Of a DNA stretch of 64,000 bases, positions 24,916 through 38,165 are shown piece after piece. Origin of the DNA: Sphagnum compactum (taxonomy: Eukaryota; Bryophyta; Sphagnopsida; Sphagnales); assembly GCA_965153455.1 (NCBI GenBank), contig OZ234497.1, positions 6,572,001 through 6,636,000 on the forward strand, given 5' to 3'. The translations under genes and the position numbers were made by a program. Position 1 is the first letter of the stretch, and each line of letters starts with the position of its first letter. The notes under the pieces were generated by a model. It saw nothing but the letters and a program-made list of their open reading frames with translations, did no database searches and had not been told where the DNA came from.

Positions 24916-25830
24916 TTATACATCCTCGTTTTTCACTTTTCAACCTACATACACCAAAAAATAAACAAACAAACAGAGACAATTCCAACATTCATTCTAA
25001 TATTTAACAAACGACACTATGGTTGTTGACCTGACACCATGTAAAGCACTAAAGAACTCTCCTGGTGTATTTTGAGAGCACCTTATACACATTGTGTATG
25101 CTTCCTCAAAAACAAGAGGCACCTTTACACCACAAGAGGCCAGTTAAAAGTAATTACAAATTAAAAAATCAAAGATGCTTCTAACTGATAAATTTTTGGA
25201 TTTCTTATTGACAGATAGAGATTTGCATACTTAACAATTCAATGAGTCAAGAAGAAATTGCATTGATTATATTCACTGATGTTCTTAAAATTTTAAAGAT
25301 CAAGTTTTGTTGGTGTATATTTTGTGGTTAGTATGACAAATTTCTTGTGTATATTGTGAATGGGTAGTTTCACATCAACACCCATACATTGCATAAACAA
25401 TGGGGGTACTCTTGAAACAATTAATTGCAATTCAAACGTATACAATCGTGGTACTCTTGTCCAGTCTAAAGTGCAAAATAATTCCTGAATAATTTAGAAT
25501 ATTAAAAACCAAATACATATTTTGGGTTTGCTCATCTGCTCCTCCTAAATGAATGTGATGAGTTCAGGATCAACAATTGCTTTCCCTCAACAGTTGCAGC
25601 ATATCACCTTCACATGGTAACTTTTTGTTGGTGCACACAGTTGTATCTTCTGCAACAGGTCAGGTCAGTTCACAGGTTAACTGCTTGAATTCAGTGCTGC
25701 TCTCAAAAGCCTAGTGCATTGAGCAAAATGCCCCCCAAGAAGATCAACCATGCAGGTGACAGTCTATGCTCATGACAGGCATGCAATCTAGTGAATATTT
25801 AAGTACAGTAACTGTAAAAGGTATACCTGG
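24916..25830. other. Intergenic / GlnRS downstream region
   Basis: AT-rich to about 25500, then a balanced composition (25550-25830) that probably holds the GlnRS 3' untranslated region on the minus strand. No separate gene was recognised. Confidence 0.4.
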
Positions 25831-28800
25831 TCATTTGGATCCAGGCTTGTAAGAATCTCGCAATGTGACAGTTCGGTTGAAGACAACCTTCTGTTCAGAA
25901 GAATCTCTATCAACACAGAAGTAACCTGCCAGGAAATATCATAGCAGTCAGAATCAACAGGTTGTGCTTCTCACAGTCGTGAAATAACATACAACATTTG
26001 CCAACCTCTATAACCTTTCACCAAGATTTTACCTGAACAGAACCATAAATAAGTTCCCTTGAAGGGCCCAATTCCAAACATGTGGCATGACAGTTTACTG
26101 AACTTTTAGGAAGGAAAATCAAGAGAGAAGAACTCACCAAGGCGCTCAAACTGGAACCTGTCACCCTCCTTAGCATGCTTCAGAGGTGGCACAGCATATG
26201 CATCAGTGATCACTTCTTTGGAGTTTGGGTTCAGATCTGCAAGCCAGTCATCGAGCTCAGCAGGATTCTGCAATCACAAGCAGCAGCACTTAACCCAGCT
26301 GATATCTGAAACTAGATATTGCAGACTCCCAGTCTCGACATATGTTTTTTTTTCTTTTAGTGATTGCAAGACAGTATGCGTGTCTCCATGTTAGCAGATG
26401 CTGCCCAGGTGATTTGTTGCACATCCAATATGATATATCATTTTAAACATCCAAAACTTCCAGATAATACTAACCCAAAACCTAAATGTCAGTGTTGAAC
26501 CCCAAGGACATAGGCAGTGCATGCAAAGAACAACCTTGAAACCAGAACAACCTGACTAGTTTTGAATTCAGGCGAGACTCACCACTCATACAGTTCAAAT
26601 ATGTAACATATCAAGAAGGATGAAGCTACAAACCTCTGATCTGAACAGCTTGTCAAACAAACGGACTTCCACCTTCAGTGCTTCCACACCAGGGGATGGC
26701 TCTGCCACCCAGTGTATCACACCCTGCACAAACCTGAATATTAGGCTGAATCTCAAGCTAAAATCTAGTCACAGAAGGCTAGCGAAGGAAATAACTTTCT
26801 GAACAACTGTTGAGATGCTTAAGTCCAGTCAGGTACAAACTTTAGGCTTGGTGCTCTTGCTGCGGTCGTATTCTACATGGACCTCCAAAACTGTCTCCTT
26901 GTTATCTGCCAGTACTACATTGGAACACTTGACAGGATAGGCCCATCTGCAAACAAATGCATGTTTATCAGTTTTCCAACATTTCATTTGCAGAGGCACA
27001 TTTACAAACACCAGTAGGATCCAGAGTCTGTAAATCAAATTCATAAATGCCCTTGAAAAGTAAGACAAATTGCAAAGCAGTAGGTCAACCTGAGCAAGAC
27101 ACTTTTGCCTGGTGCAAGACCATAATAATCTTTTGCATCCTTCAACCGAAAATCTGATGATTCTATGTACAGCACCTTTGTAAATGGGACCTGCAGCACC
27201 CAGATACAAGAGTGATTCTCCAGATAAGTTCTCTGCAAGGCAAAAACTCTCTACAACTTCACAATGCAAATCTGTCTCACTTCCAACCACCAGCAGATAA
27301 CCTTACTGAAAGTCTGCTGTCATGGAGAAAAATTAGATTTCCAGACACTGCGGACATCAAGCATACACAAATATTTGGTAAATCTTCAAAACTTCCATAG
27401 TTGGCTGGACCAGGTCTTCACAACAAAATAAGATCAAAAACTCCATGGGCAAGATTGAACTCCAGGAGCAGCCCCCTACTCAAGCCCCCCTCATTCTATT
27501 AAAGGAACTACCTTGGTGGAAGATCACTTACTTTGTAACTGCCTTCTCTGTCATCAGGCCAGATTTTTGCATCCAGTTCTTCCACCTCGCCCTCTTTCAG
27601 GTTCACTACTACAACCTGCAAAGGTCACCACCCACCACCCCACCATCCATATGTGTAGCTATAGTAGAAGACATCATCAACATCAAACATATACAATCAT
27701 GATGAACACGTAGCACATGTGGGATACAGATGAGATGTATGCATAGTTAATACACACCTTCAAAGGCTTGAGGACAACCATTGTTCGAGGACAATTCCTG
27801 TCCATCTCACGTCTCACATAGTGCTCAACCAGCTCCGTACGGATTATGTTGTCACTGTTTCAAATGTAAGAATTCTGACAAGGATAAGTGCACAACTGAT
27901 GTAACTTTTAGTCCTGCAAACTAGTGGCCACTCATTAAGGTGCTGGCAGAGGGTCTAAAGAGGTGTTACATTGTTGTATTGCCTACCTCAACCTCTTTGA
28001 ACAAGGAATTCACCATGAAAAACATACCTGCGGGTGATACCAATGCCTCGGCAGAAAGCATTGATGGCCTCAGGAGTAAACCCTCTTCTCCGAATGCCTG
28101 CAAGTGTATGCAGGCGGGGGTCATCCCATCCATCAACATAGTTCTGAGTTACAAGAAGGTTCAGCTGCAAACACATGCACAACACTCAAATTCATGCCTG
28201 CAAATGTGATAGACCTATTACAGTCCTCTGCCAAGGAACAGGACAGAGAATTTCTCAACCCCACTTGGGATTCCTCTATGACTAGTTGTTACCCACATTG
28301 GAGGTGGTCAAGCAAGTGCTGTCAACATTAAAACACATGTTGATAATGTTAGATTGGTACTCAAGTGCACTTGGAGCCATTGTTCATTTTTAAGATCCTT
28401 CAGGAACAGGAAAGTTTGACATGAGTGTGAAACATTTTGGTGTGAAAATCTTTGATACGACCCATTTTCCCAGAAAGCAAGTATCATACCTTCCGTTTGG
28501 ACATGACAGTATTTGCTACGCTAAGGCGTGAATATTCCCACACATAAGGCAGGTAAAGATCAAGTGAATCCAACAGCCAGTAATATGATGCTCGCCGTGA
28601 CTCAAATTCAATGGAACAGAGCTGCAGGTAGAGAAAACAACACGAAATTTCCAGAAGCTGAGGATAAGCAGTTAATTGACCTTACCAAACATTTCAACAA
28701 GTACTGCTAGCAGGCTGATTGGCAAAAGTGATGCTTGCACAAATGATATCCATCAATAAGTCACAATATCAATTTTGAATAAGAACAGCAACTTACAGAA

Positions 28801-31800
28801 TGGGTGATATTCTCAAGAGAATCAACAATACAGTGTGTATAGTCATAACTTGGATATATGCACCATTTGTCACCTGCATGTGGGTGTGGTGTAAACTGCA
28901 CAAATGCAAATGCCAAATTGAGTTATGACTTTAGGACAAAAGACAGTGAATAAAAAAATAAGGACAACCTACATCTGCCACAAACAAGACACACATTTTA
29001 AAACTGAAAGCAATGTCGTCACCTTGATTCTGTAGGCAATTAGGTCATACATGTTAAAGTTTTCATTCTGCATATCCTGCTTCATGCGTAGTGTTGCTTT
29101 GCCTTCATCAATCAAACCACGTCGCATGTCTGAAAAAAGCTTAAGGGATTCGCTTATTGGTCGATCCCTCCAAGGACTGTCCTTTTTTTCTGCCCGATAT
29201 AACTTAATTTCATCAGCTGTCTGCAATTGACAGAGGCCACAAAGGAATCTTGAAGTATCAGAACACAGTGCCTGCAATGTTGGAGAAAAGAACACAGACG
29301 AGTTTTGAGGGAAATACGCCACACCTGATGATCAACATAGGCACGTCCACGCTTTATCAACTCAACAGCCAATTCATAGAGATCCTGGAAATAATCGCTA
29401 CTATAGGTTATCTGCCACTCCCAACAGTAGGCAGTTTTCAGTTTCCCAGAGGTCACACATTAGTGTCAATGCTTACGGCGACAAATCAGCCTCCAGATGC
29501 AACAGAAGGTCACCATTAATCCATCCTAGCATATTATCCTTTCATAGACATGCAGCCTGCAAATACTGGAAATGGTCGACAGCCTAAGTCAATCATTAAG
29601 TGGCACCTTGAAAGGCTTCCATCCCATCCATGAAACTATGTTCTGAATGTGGTCAATGTATTCCTGCTTCTCGGCCTCTGGATTGGTATCATCAAATCTG
29701 TTCCAGGCCACAACAACCAGGTAATGAAATGCGACTATGACAATTAGCAGTCATTGAAGTGCTACTCAACCACAAAAAGCAGAGCAATATGATAGACCAA
29801 AATCATACAACACCATTGACCCACCTTAAGTAACAACCTCCACCAGTCTCCTTGGCAAGACCAAAATCAACAAACATGGCCTGCACAGAAATCAGAGAAA
29901 ATTTGAAAAAACCAGTTGGAACAATTGCTGTACTATTACAGTTACTGGGTTTATATGGGGGAAAGATGACAAGAAGAAAAGCATGTGCATGAAGACTGAA
30001 ACGTCTTGAGACAAATGTTGGCAATGTTCTTGAAGTGTTTCTTCAAGAGATACTTCCACCCCCCAAAAAACTGCAACAAGGTAACAAATGACCATGCCCA
30101 GGAAAAAGAATCCACAGACACCAAAAGGAATTTGATGCTAAGTGGGAGAAGTAGATATCTCTCATGAGAATTGAGAAATCTCCAGTCTCACAATTAAGAA
30201 AGCCAGACAAAGGTTTATTCTTCTTCTTTTAAGTCAAAAAAAACTTCCAGAAAATGACTTACAAAACTTACAAAGGAAAATATGACAAAGACAAAACAAG
30301 AACAAGAAAACAAAAATTACTCAATTGCACTATGGATAGTGAAAGAAGTAGACAAACAAAAGACAAGACTCTTCAATGAACTGCACAACAGCAGGAACAG
30401 TGGTTCAAAGTGTAGTTACCTTGGCATGTCCAATGTGCAAGTGGCCATTTGGCTCAGGAGGAAAGCGAGTGAGAACCCTGCCACCAGTTTCCATCAGATG
30501 CTTCTCTAACCTTTCGCGTGAGTTATGAGGTCTCCAAATGCTTTCGTCACTGAAGTATATTTCTGTGTGCACCTGAGACATAGCAGATCACAGATGAGAC
30601 CTCTAATCAAGCAAAAATGCATAAAGAGAATACTCCCAACCCATTCCAGAACATTACCGAAATGTTGTCCTGTGGCTTGGGGAAGATGGAATAGGGGTCA
30701 TTCTCTTCTGGCGCAATCCCAGCTGAGGCCTCCCGGTCAGTACGACTTGTAGGTCTCCCATCCTTCAAGCCCAAACAAATGCCACTACTTAGCCAATTGT
30801 TGAGTCCGTAGTGATGGACATCAACATGCTCATCACAAAAACAAGGCAGATTATCAGCGCCTTCTGGTGCAGGACTTCTTCTACATTCAGTGTTAATATC
30901 CATCAAAAGATTGCACCAAAAATATCAGCACAACATACAGTACATGAGAGGACTAGGATAAGATTGTCACCTCAACCCTGGGATTCTTCTCTTTCTTCTT
31001 TCTGTCAAGCTTCTCATCATCAGCAGCAGTCTTCTCCCCCAACAGATCCTGCATCTGTTTTTCAAGCTCTTCCTGTAGAACTTGCCCTAAATAGTTCAGT
31101 TCATTTTCCCCCAAAAGTGAACATGAAAAAAGAGACACCTAAAACTCACACAATCCTCCAATTTGCATGCACAGTATGGAATAATTGTCACATTACCTTG
31201 GAATGCCAGAGTTACATTCCACCTTCATTCAACAGAGCAGAAAAAGCAGCCAATATCAACAAGGAGGTAGAAGAAAGCCAGGGCTGAAATGACATAAGTA
31301 AGCTTCTCCCACACAAGCAATTGCAAGTATATTCCACGATGGCCAGGAAGAAGAGAAAATTACTTTCAAGAGCTTTCCATCAGCCCATGGCAATTTAGTT
31401 CGGACATCTTTGAGGAGAGTTCCAACTACAATCCAACAAACAGAAGGTCATTAGACATTAAACAAATAGCACACAAAAACACTTGAAGGCAACTATTATG
31501 TCAGTTCCAACCACACCAACACAAACACCAAAAAAAAAAGTGCAGTCATAGCCTTATGTGTGTCACACACAAAGTATCAGACATTTGCCTTCATCACAAG
31601 GGTCATAAGATCTATGAAAGTGAACATAATATAGAGATGATTCGAAGACTGAGCATCATGAACTGTCAAGGAAACAAGAGGGAAATCCCTGTCATAAAGA
31701 CCAATACCAACAAAAACTGGAGAAAATTCATTACTCACTATTAACATGATACCGTTCAGCCAGCAAAACATCTTTGTTACTTCTTATCACATCAGCAACA

Positions 31801-33509
31801 CCTGCCTTGATGTCTGTTAGTGACACCTCCACCCCTGCCACAACAAAATTCCAGAGATACACTTATGGTATTACAGTGAAGATAGATTCAGAGAGAGTTT
31901 GAATTTTTCATTCAAGTGCTGATGGCCAGGTTGCTGAATTAGATGAGCAAACATTTTTGGAAGTTCATTGAAGCCAGTTCAAACAGCTCCATGAAGCCAT
32001 ACATACTACAATGTATGCAACAACATGACAAAGATATGAATAAAAAAAGCACCTGAAGCTAATGGTCACTTTAATGGGGTGACCATGATCACCACAAGAA
32101 AACAAAGACAACCCAACATCACAGTTATAATAACCCAAATGCAAGTGAAGTATAGATGCCTAAATGACAAAGAAAGAAATAGAGGATACTATCTGGTGCC
32201 TTGGCTAGAAATTTATTCAGAGAAGATTTGATGAAGAGAATGGCCCATACCAACACCACATTTTTCCTCAAACTCAACCTCATTGTAGGAGTCAGGACCA
32301 ACAAGGGCAAGAAAGGCAAAAGCTGCCTCCAATTGTGGCACTGTTTTAATCTGCAAAGACAAGAATTTCAGCTTATTATGATACCCAAAAACCACACAAT
32401 ATTTTTTAACTGTATGTCAAACCCTCATTTCCTTTACCATATAGAAGTGTCACTCCTAAGGTGTACACCCATACACCAGCAGCTGAAAATATACATATCT
32501 ATGAAGTTGCAGAGAAATCTCTGCACTAACAAGTAGCCAGGTAACACAACAGCAAGTGCATTCATAAGCTTATGAGAGCTGCTGCTTGCAAAGAAATTTC
32601 ACCAGAAAAAAAAACATAAAAGTTGCAGTCTATTTATCTCAACCAGCTTTACAAATGTTCCTCTCTGTATCCCAAGGTTCTATTATTGCACATACCCTAT
32701 TTGTGATGATGTAGTTACACAAAGCTGGTCGATGCTTCAGTGCATTGGCTGGGTACTTAGTTGCTACCTGCATTGAACCATCCAGCAACCATCAAATGCA
32801 ATTCCACACATTACGCCATTTTTTTTATGCCAGTTGCCTTCTCATGCTGTCCTTGTATTGTGCAAAAGTTCCCTGCTATTGCACACTATACCTGAGCTGC
32901 TTTTAGTTCAGGAACAAATGTCATATGGATGCTCCACAAGATCATCAAGCAGCAAAAGTCTTCATTTTAGATTCAGTCACAGGAAGTGAAGTTCCAAGAT
33001 TTACACAAAGACAGCATCAACCATGAAACCAAGAAACTACAAGAGAACAACACTAAAAAAAGAAGGAAACAAAGAAATATTACACAAACCCTGCGCTAAA
33101 GAAAGAACAAGAACATACAGTATAAAGGAGGTTGCCGATAGACTTGTCGCATCCCTGTGCTACTCCAGCCTGCAGAAAAGCCCCGGCCGCTCCTCGAGGG
33201 AAGAGTGTTAGAGAAACCCCGCGCCCCCACAAAGCCTTTACCAAAAAAGAAAAAGAAGAAAATACAAGAGCGGTATGAAAGCAAAAGCTTTTATGAGCAC
33301 ACATGAAAACAGACAGTATTTCTTCAAGAAAATGTTGACACAATGGAGCGATGGAGATCACCGACCTCCCGAACAACATCGGTAAGATTCGCTGTCACTT
33401 TAGGGTTGGCGACGGCATTTTGTGCAGTCTTGGAGTCCAATCCCAGGCTCTTGAACAGCTCCAACGCTGTCGGGTCTCGAACTTTCTTGCTCTCTTTATC
33501 AGACGGCAT
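25831..33509 (-). CDS. OVA9: Cytosolic-type glutaminyl-tRNA synthetase (23 exons)
   Basis: Exons on the minus strand: 33509-33366, 33169-33119, 32767-32696, 32350-32251, 31834-31739, 31425-31364, 31072-30971, 30762-30658, 30572-30420, 29880-29825, 29697-29607, 29411-29325, 29220-29023, 28895-28797, 28621-28490, 28164-28028, 27854-27758, 27615-27532, 27190-27090, 26946-26841, 26723-26634, 26267-26138, 25925-25831. All introns are GT...AG and the phases match, giving 795 aa, about the usual plant length. Residues 1 to about 200 are the eukaryote-type N-terminal domain, followed by a Lys-rich linker (DRKKKEKN). The class I catalytic core has FPPEPNG (281-287), HIGH (290-293) and VMSKRK (511-516, the KMSKS equivalent); a C-terminal anticodon-binding beta-barrel ends in [15 protein letters not shown]. 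It charges tRNA-Gln with glutamine using ATP. I chose Met at 33509 because homology begins there, although an in-frame Met lies upstream at 33587. The gene symbol is by analogy with the Arabidopsis gene. Confidence 0.96.
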
Positions 33510-34030
33510 GTTTGCTTTCCGAGAAAGCTTCAAAGCGATATGTACGTATACACTACAGCTAACAACTCCAAAGCTCACCAAATCCACCTCAATGATCCCA
33601 AAACCCCAGAATATTTTTTTTCAAGAATCCACGCATCAACAACACACGACTAGCAGCTAGTTCAGCTCGCAAATTACAGCTACCGGAAGCACCACACCAA
33701 GCATTCTCAGCAATGTTTATTGTTCCCTGAAGAAGATGGCGATTACGCTGCGCCGGAGAGCCGTGCGCGAGAAGAAACGCGCTCCGACGACGAAGAGCTC
33801 ACAAAACCCTGATTCCAGACGTGTGGTTGCTGTTCTTTCTCTCTACGACATTATATGGCGTAACCATTATTTCAGATATTCTTTTGCCTGTGACATTATA
33901 TGGCGTAACCCTGATTCCAACTATTCTCTTGCCTGTGACATTATATGGCGTAACCCTGATTCCAGAGATTTTTTTCTCTGTGACATTAGATGGCAACCTT
34001 AAAGATAGGGAGCACATAACACTCTGGGCG
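33510..34030 (-). promoter_or_regulatory. GlnRS 5' leader / promoter region
   Basis: Non-AT-rich sequence upstream of the GlnRS start on the minus strand. It includes a partial telo-box (AAAACCCTGA on the plus strand at 33804-33813) of the kind common near plant translation genes, and the four-copy 45-bp repeat listed next. The transcription start is not known. The plus-strand ORF at 33736-34002 is generated by the repeat and looks spurious. Confidence 0.45.
33847..33996 (+). repeat. 45-bp tandem repeat, 3.3 copies, at the GlnRS promoter
   Basis: GACATTATATGGCGTAACCC recurs with GACA anchors at 33847, 33892, 33937 and 33982, exactly 45 bp apart; the last copy is partial and altered. Each unit continues TGATTCCA and ends CTCTTGCCTGT. 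On the minus strand (the GlnRS sense) every copy carries CCATATAATG, a TATA/CArG-like word. Confidence 0.9.
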
Positions 34031-34900
34031 AGACGTTAAATACCCCCCATCGAGCTCTAATAGGCGCCTGTTGTGGGTTGCAATGCCCCACCATTGGGCC
34101 TTCCATGTCACACATGTGAGCCCCTCTCATCACCGTCCATAGAACATCTCAATCATCATAGACCACCCTAAAAAACGTTGTTGTCGTCAACGAAAAGTTT
34201 TCGTGTTTTATCAATAAGTCAAATCAACATAGATTTTCTCCCCATCAATTGTTCTATTGCCTACCTAAACAATAAATCTTCAAACAACCAAGGAATTTGA
34301 GTAGTGTGAAAAAAATGGGGGAGTTGGAGATCAAATTTGAAATCCATATAACATTTAACAAATTTGGGATAAACTTCTTGAAGCACCCACAACCAAGCAT
34401 TTGAAAGTGGAGTAAACTCAGCAGGTACCTTGAAACCTAACCTCATTTTTGGTCATTGAGACTCATGTTTTGCTTCGAAACCCATATGCAAAACTTGTAT
34501 CTAATCCCCAACATTCTGCTTCCATAAACCAGTTTGCATTACACTTACAAACCAAGATATCTTGGAAGCTTATAAGAAATGCATCAAAATTGCATTTGGT
34601 GATGGAATACGATGGCAATAGTTTGTGTTCTTTACATGTATTTAGTTGTAAAGGGAAATATTTTCCAATTCCATTGCAGGAAGTCAAATTAACAACCTTC
34701 CCTTTCATCTCTGCTCTAACACATCATCTCCTATGTTTAGGGTTTGCTAACCTTGCTTTGTTTATCAAAATTCAATGCTTCCTCAATGTTCTTTCCAATA
34801 TCTTGCTTGCAAACTCCATTCAAGTTTCCAACCTAGGATTTCAGTTCTGTTTATTTTTATTTTATAAAATTGAATACATTTATGTTTTCATTGTTGCTAT
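34030..34900. other. Intergenic DNA, possible old coding fragments
   Basis: A minus-strand stretch at 34446-34261 (AWLWVLQEVYPKFVKCYMDF) and a plus-strand stretch at 34449-34907 are open. Neither matches a family I know, and both may be chance ORFs or decayed repeats. Confidence 0.25.
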
Positions 34901-34914
34901 ACTATAACAACTTG

Positions 34915-35568
34915 CATTTGAGGGTTCAACTTTTTGACCTTGTTCTAAGGGAGGAAGAAATTGCAATAGAACTTACTAATGCTCAAATTCCACTATGCTT
35001 GGGAATCTAAGGGACTTAGGGTTTACTAACCTTACTTTCTTGTTGAAATGCAACAGGATTCCTTAGATATGGAATTTAATGTCTTCTGCACTACAATGTT
35101 AATTTTGCTTAATCTTTTTCAATGAAGCTTCCAAGTGTTTATCTTATAACAAATATTCATTCTAGGGTATACAATCTATTTTATGTAATGTCAAACCAAG
35201 ATTATTACAAGGTGGTTGTGGATGATGTAGGAATCCCCAAAATCTTGCAGGATGAACCTTTTATCGCTTCGAGGGAAAGGGATTTAATCAAAGTTTTGAA
35301 GGAGACTATGCAATCACTTCCTCCCAAACCCTTCCAAAAGGATCATATCACATGGTTGCCTCATGATATATCTAGGCACGATCTTTAGAGGTAGAATAAA
35401 ATTACCATCATTCCATGGGTTCGGCTTGAAAATTTTGTGCAAGGGGAACAAAACAATCTAAAATTCCCTTGCAAATTTACAAGGACAAAGGAACACAAGT
35501 TTTGCAATCCCCCAAACACATTGACACACCCAAGAGCCAACTTTGCGTTACTTGTTATTAGATGAAGA
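34915..35568 (+). pseudogene. Unidentified decayed ORF
   Basis: One frame is protein-like over about 150 codons from 35122, including KILQDEPFIASRERDLIKVL, KETMQSLPPKPFQKDHITWL and PHDISRHDL. It is interrupted by two nearby TAG stops (35386-35388, 35392-35394) and then resumes in the same frame with TIIPWVRLENFVQGEQNN, KFPCKFTRTKEHKFCNPPNT and LTHPRANFALLVIR. An upstream piece LVLREEEIAIELTNAQIPL (about 34940-34997) may belong to it. I do not recognise the family. The Cys/His content could suggest a small metal-binding segment, but that is a guess. Probably a transposon-encoded or captured gene remnant. Confidence 0.5.
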
Positions 35569-37049
35569 AACAAATAGCAAAACATTTTATCTATGTTAGT
35601 CTTTGTTTTGCACTTCTATTTTCGCTTAAGTTTCCGATGTGTATTGGTTTGGTTCTTCAATTTTAGCATAGTTAACCATATTGCAATTTTGGCAATGTTG
35701 GTTGCACATTATAATACTCCTTCCAATCTCCCTTTTATTTTTGAATTTTATGTTGTTTGCAAAGTTTCGGTGTTGTACCATGATTCTAAGATCTTGTGAA
35801 AGTTTGCTACTAAGCATCCTTTTTATGATATATAAATTGAATTGAAGTATTAATTGTCCTAGTGTAATACATTGTTGCCATGAAATTGAAAATGTTATGT
35901 GATGTATTTTATAAATAAAATTTTGTTGCTATTAGGCGTGCATGTGATGATATGCAAACCTTGTGGGTATTCAACAATGGAATGCAACATTTCTTTTGTT
36001 CATCATTTAATTGCATGATGGAAATGTGTGTCAAATATTTAATGTGAAGGTTTGGAAATAGGTTGCATTTCATTTGGTTGTTTATCACGAAAAAAAAAAT
36101 CAATTGTAAATTTAGGCTATGTATATTATGGGTCTAAGTATGGAGGATGTTCTAAAATTTCTTCAAGTAATTATGTTTGTTTTTCAATGTCCAAAAGGTT
36201 TTTATGTGCATATTTCATTATGTATGTTTGTAAGTTGTCCAATGATGGTAAAAATTGACGAATGTAACATTCTTGTATGTACTTGTTTTCAAAGTTTGAT
36301 GGGTACAAAATTCATGTCATTCCAAAAATACACATTTTGGAATAATATGTTGTAAAATATCCTTTTGTTGTGTGTGGGATGGAAATGGGTGAAAGCATGA
36401 TAAAATATACAATTAAATGTCTTTGATTTAGAATGGAATAAACAATGAGGTAGTTTTTTACCAAAAAAACAACAAAGTAGATTCAAATTTTATATAAATT
36501 TCATTTGGAACCATGAAACTTTCCATTGAGTTTATATTAAACTGAATACAAATTTTAAAATGCATTCATTAAGTCTTTTACAAATTTATTTTCATTGTAT
36601 AAAATATGTCCAATTTTTGTAAAATTACAAGCTTTTATTTTCCCAATATTATTAGGTACAATTTATTTATTTATTTTTGTAATGTTGCTAAAATGGTAAC
36701 CATCCATAAGAAGATTGTCACATTTGGTTATAAACAAGTAGTGTAGTTGGAAACTTGTTTAAATCCTTCAATATTATGGTTACTTACTATATTTTATTGT
36801 AAAAAAATAACAATACATATTTTAAATTTGACCAAAAAAATTGTTTCAAAAAATTATTTCTTAATGTTGACGTTGCAAAATTAAAATGGCTGAAATTGGT
36901 TACAATAATAACATTAACTAAGTAGTCAATATAACCATTTAATTATCAAGACCATATTTGTTTAATATGATAATCATACACTAATACAAATGATTAATTA
37001 TGTCACAGATGTCAATACCATGGAGCTCATTCAATTGAATGTTCATCCA

Positions 37050-37205
37050 TGTACCTAACTTTTAGTTTAGTTTTAATTCATTCTTAGTTAATTTCCAATT
37101 AAGTTTTAATGAAATTATAGTTAAGTCCGAATTAATTCCCAGTCAACTTCGAGTTAAGTCCTATTTAACTTTTAGTTAACTCATAGTTGACTATTAGTTA
37201 AGAAG
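37050..37205 (+). repeat. Degenerate AGTTAA-word tract
   Basis: TTTTAGTTAACTCATAGTTG and related phrases (AGTTAATTCCAATTAAG, AGTTAAGTCC) repeat every 12-15 bases. Reverse-oriented relatives (GAATTAGGAGTTAATTA...) lie at about 43385-43475 and near 43785-43830. Confidence 0.5.
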
Positions 37206-38009
37206 GTTCTTTATTTGATGCACACATATAAATCTCCTTGGAAGCTTTCTTAAACTAAGTATTTAAAAGGGTATAAATAAAAATAGAACCTTTCATTTCC
37301 TTTAGTCTGTTCAACACTAATCTTAAGCATAATCTTGCACCATAACCTTATCGTTTTCTTTTCATGTTCATGTTTGCATATGTTAACATAATAAATATCC
37401 ATTTTCACGTTTTTTTTTCACATTTCGTGTTTTTGTTTTTGAATCGCATAATCTTGTTTTATTCTTTGTTTGAAAGTTAGATTTAAACCTTTTCTTTAAC
37501 CTTTTTTTTTTGTGAATCTTTGGGTCTTTGACAAATTACATAATTTTTTTTCGTTATAAACCTTATCCAATTTTTTTGAAAATTTAAAATAAATATTATG
37601 ATGTAATTGAATTTTTTGTGGTGAATTTTCACCATTTTGCAAACATAAGAAGGGCCATCAACATCAATAAAATATTTCTATATTTTAAAAAATGATATAA
37701 TTCAACAATGGATTCTAGGACTTGTAGCCGTAATATAAAAATATTTGTCAAATTTGTACCTCCATATATGGCTTATAGCTAAAACATGGCTAAAGTGCAA
37801 TATGCAACATTTGAATAATAGTTTCAATAAGTTCAAAGTGGATGATTTGACTCATGTAAAGATGTTGATAGTTTACGCAATGTGAAAAAAATCATTAAAT
37901 CGTTCAAGTATAATTACAAAATATTGAGTTGCATGTGTTTTAGTATATTATAATAAATGCAAGATGCAATTTGTTAATAATGATTTTAACATATTAAAAG
38001 TGAATGGTT

Positions 38010-38165
38010 CAATTTTGATAATTGAAAAAATGTGAAAAAAATCATTAATTCATTTCAATGTGTACCATGTTGATAGTTGAAAAAATGTGAAAAAAATTAT
38101 TAATTCATTTCAATGTGTACCATGTTGATGATTGAAAAAATGTCCAAAAAATCACTAACCCATTA
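38010..38165 (+). repeat. 55-bp tandem repeat, 3 copies
   Basis: TTGAAAAAATGTGAAAAAAA begins at 38022, 38077 and 38132, each followed by CATTAATTCATTTCAATGTG and TACCATGTTGAT. The period is exactly 55 bp; the third copy is the most altered. A more degenerate relative may sit near 37865-37915. Confidence 0.88.

Noticed and set aside
33736-34017. ORFs on both strands spanning the 45-bp repeat
   Set aside because: The 45-bp period is a multiple of three, so any open frame repeats without stops. The peptides are only repeat units with no family match.
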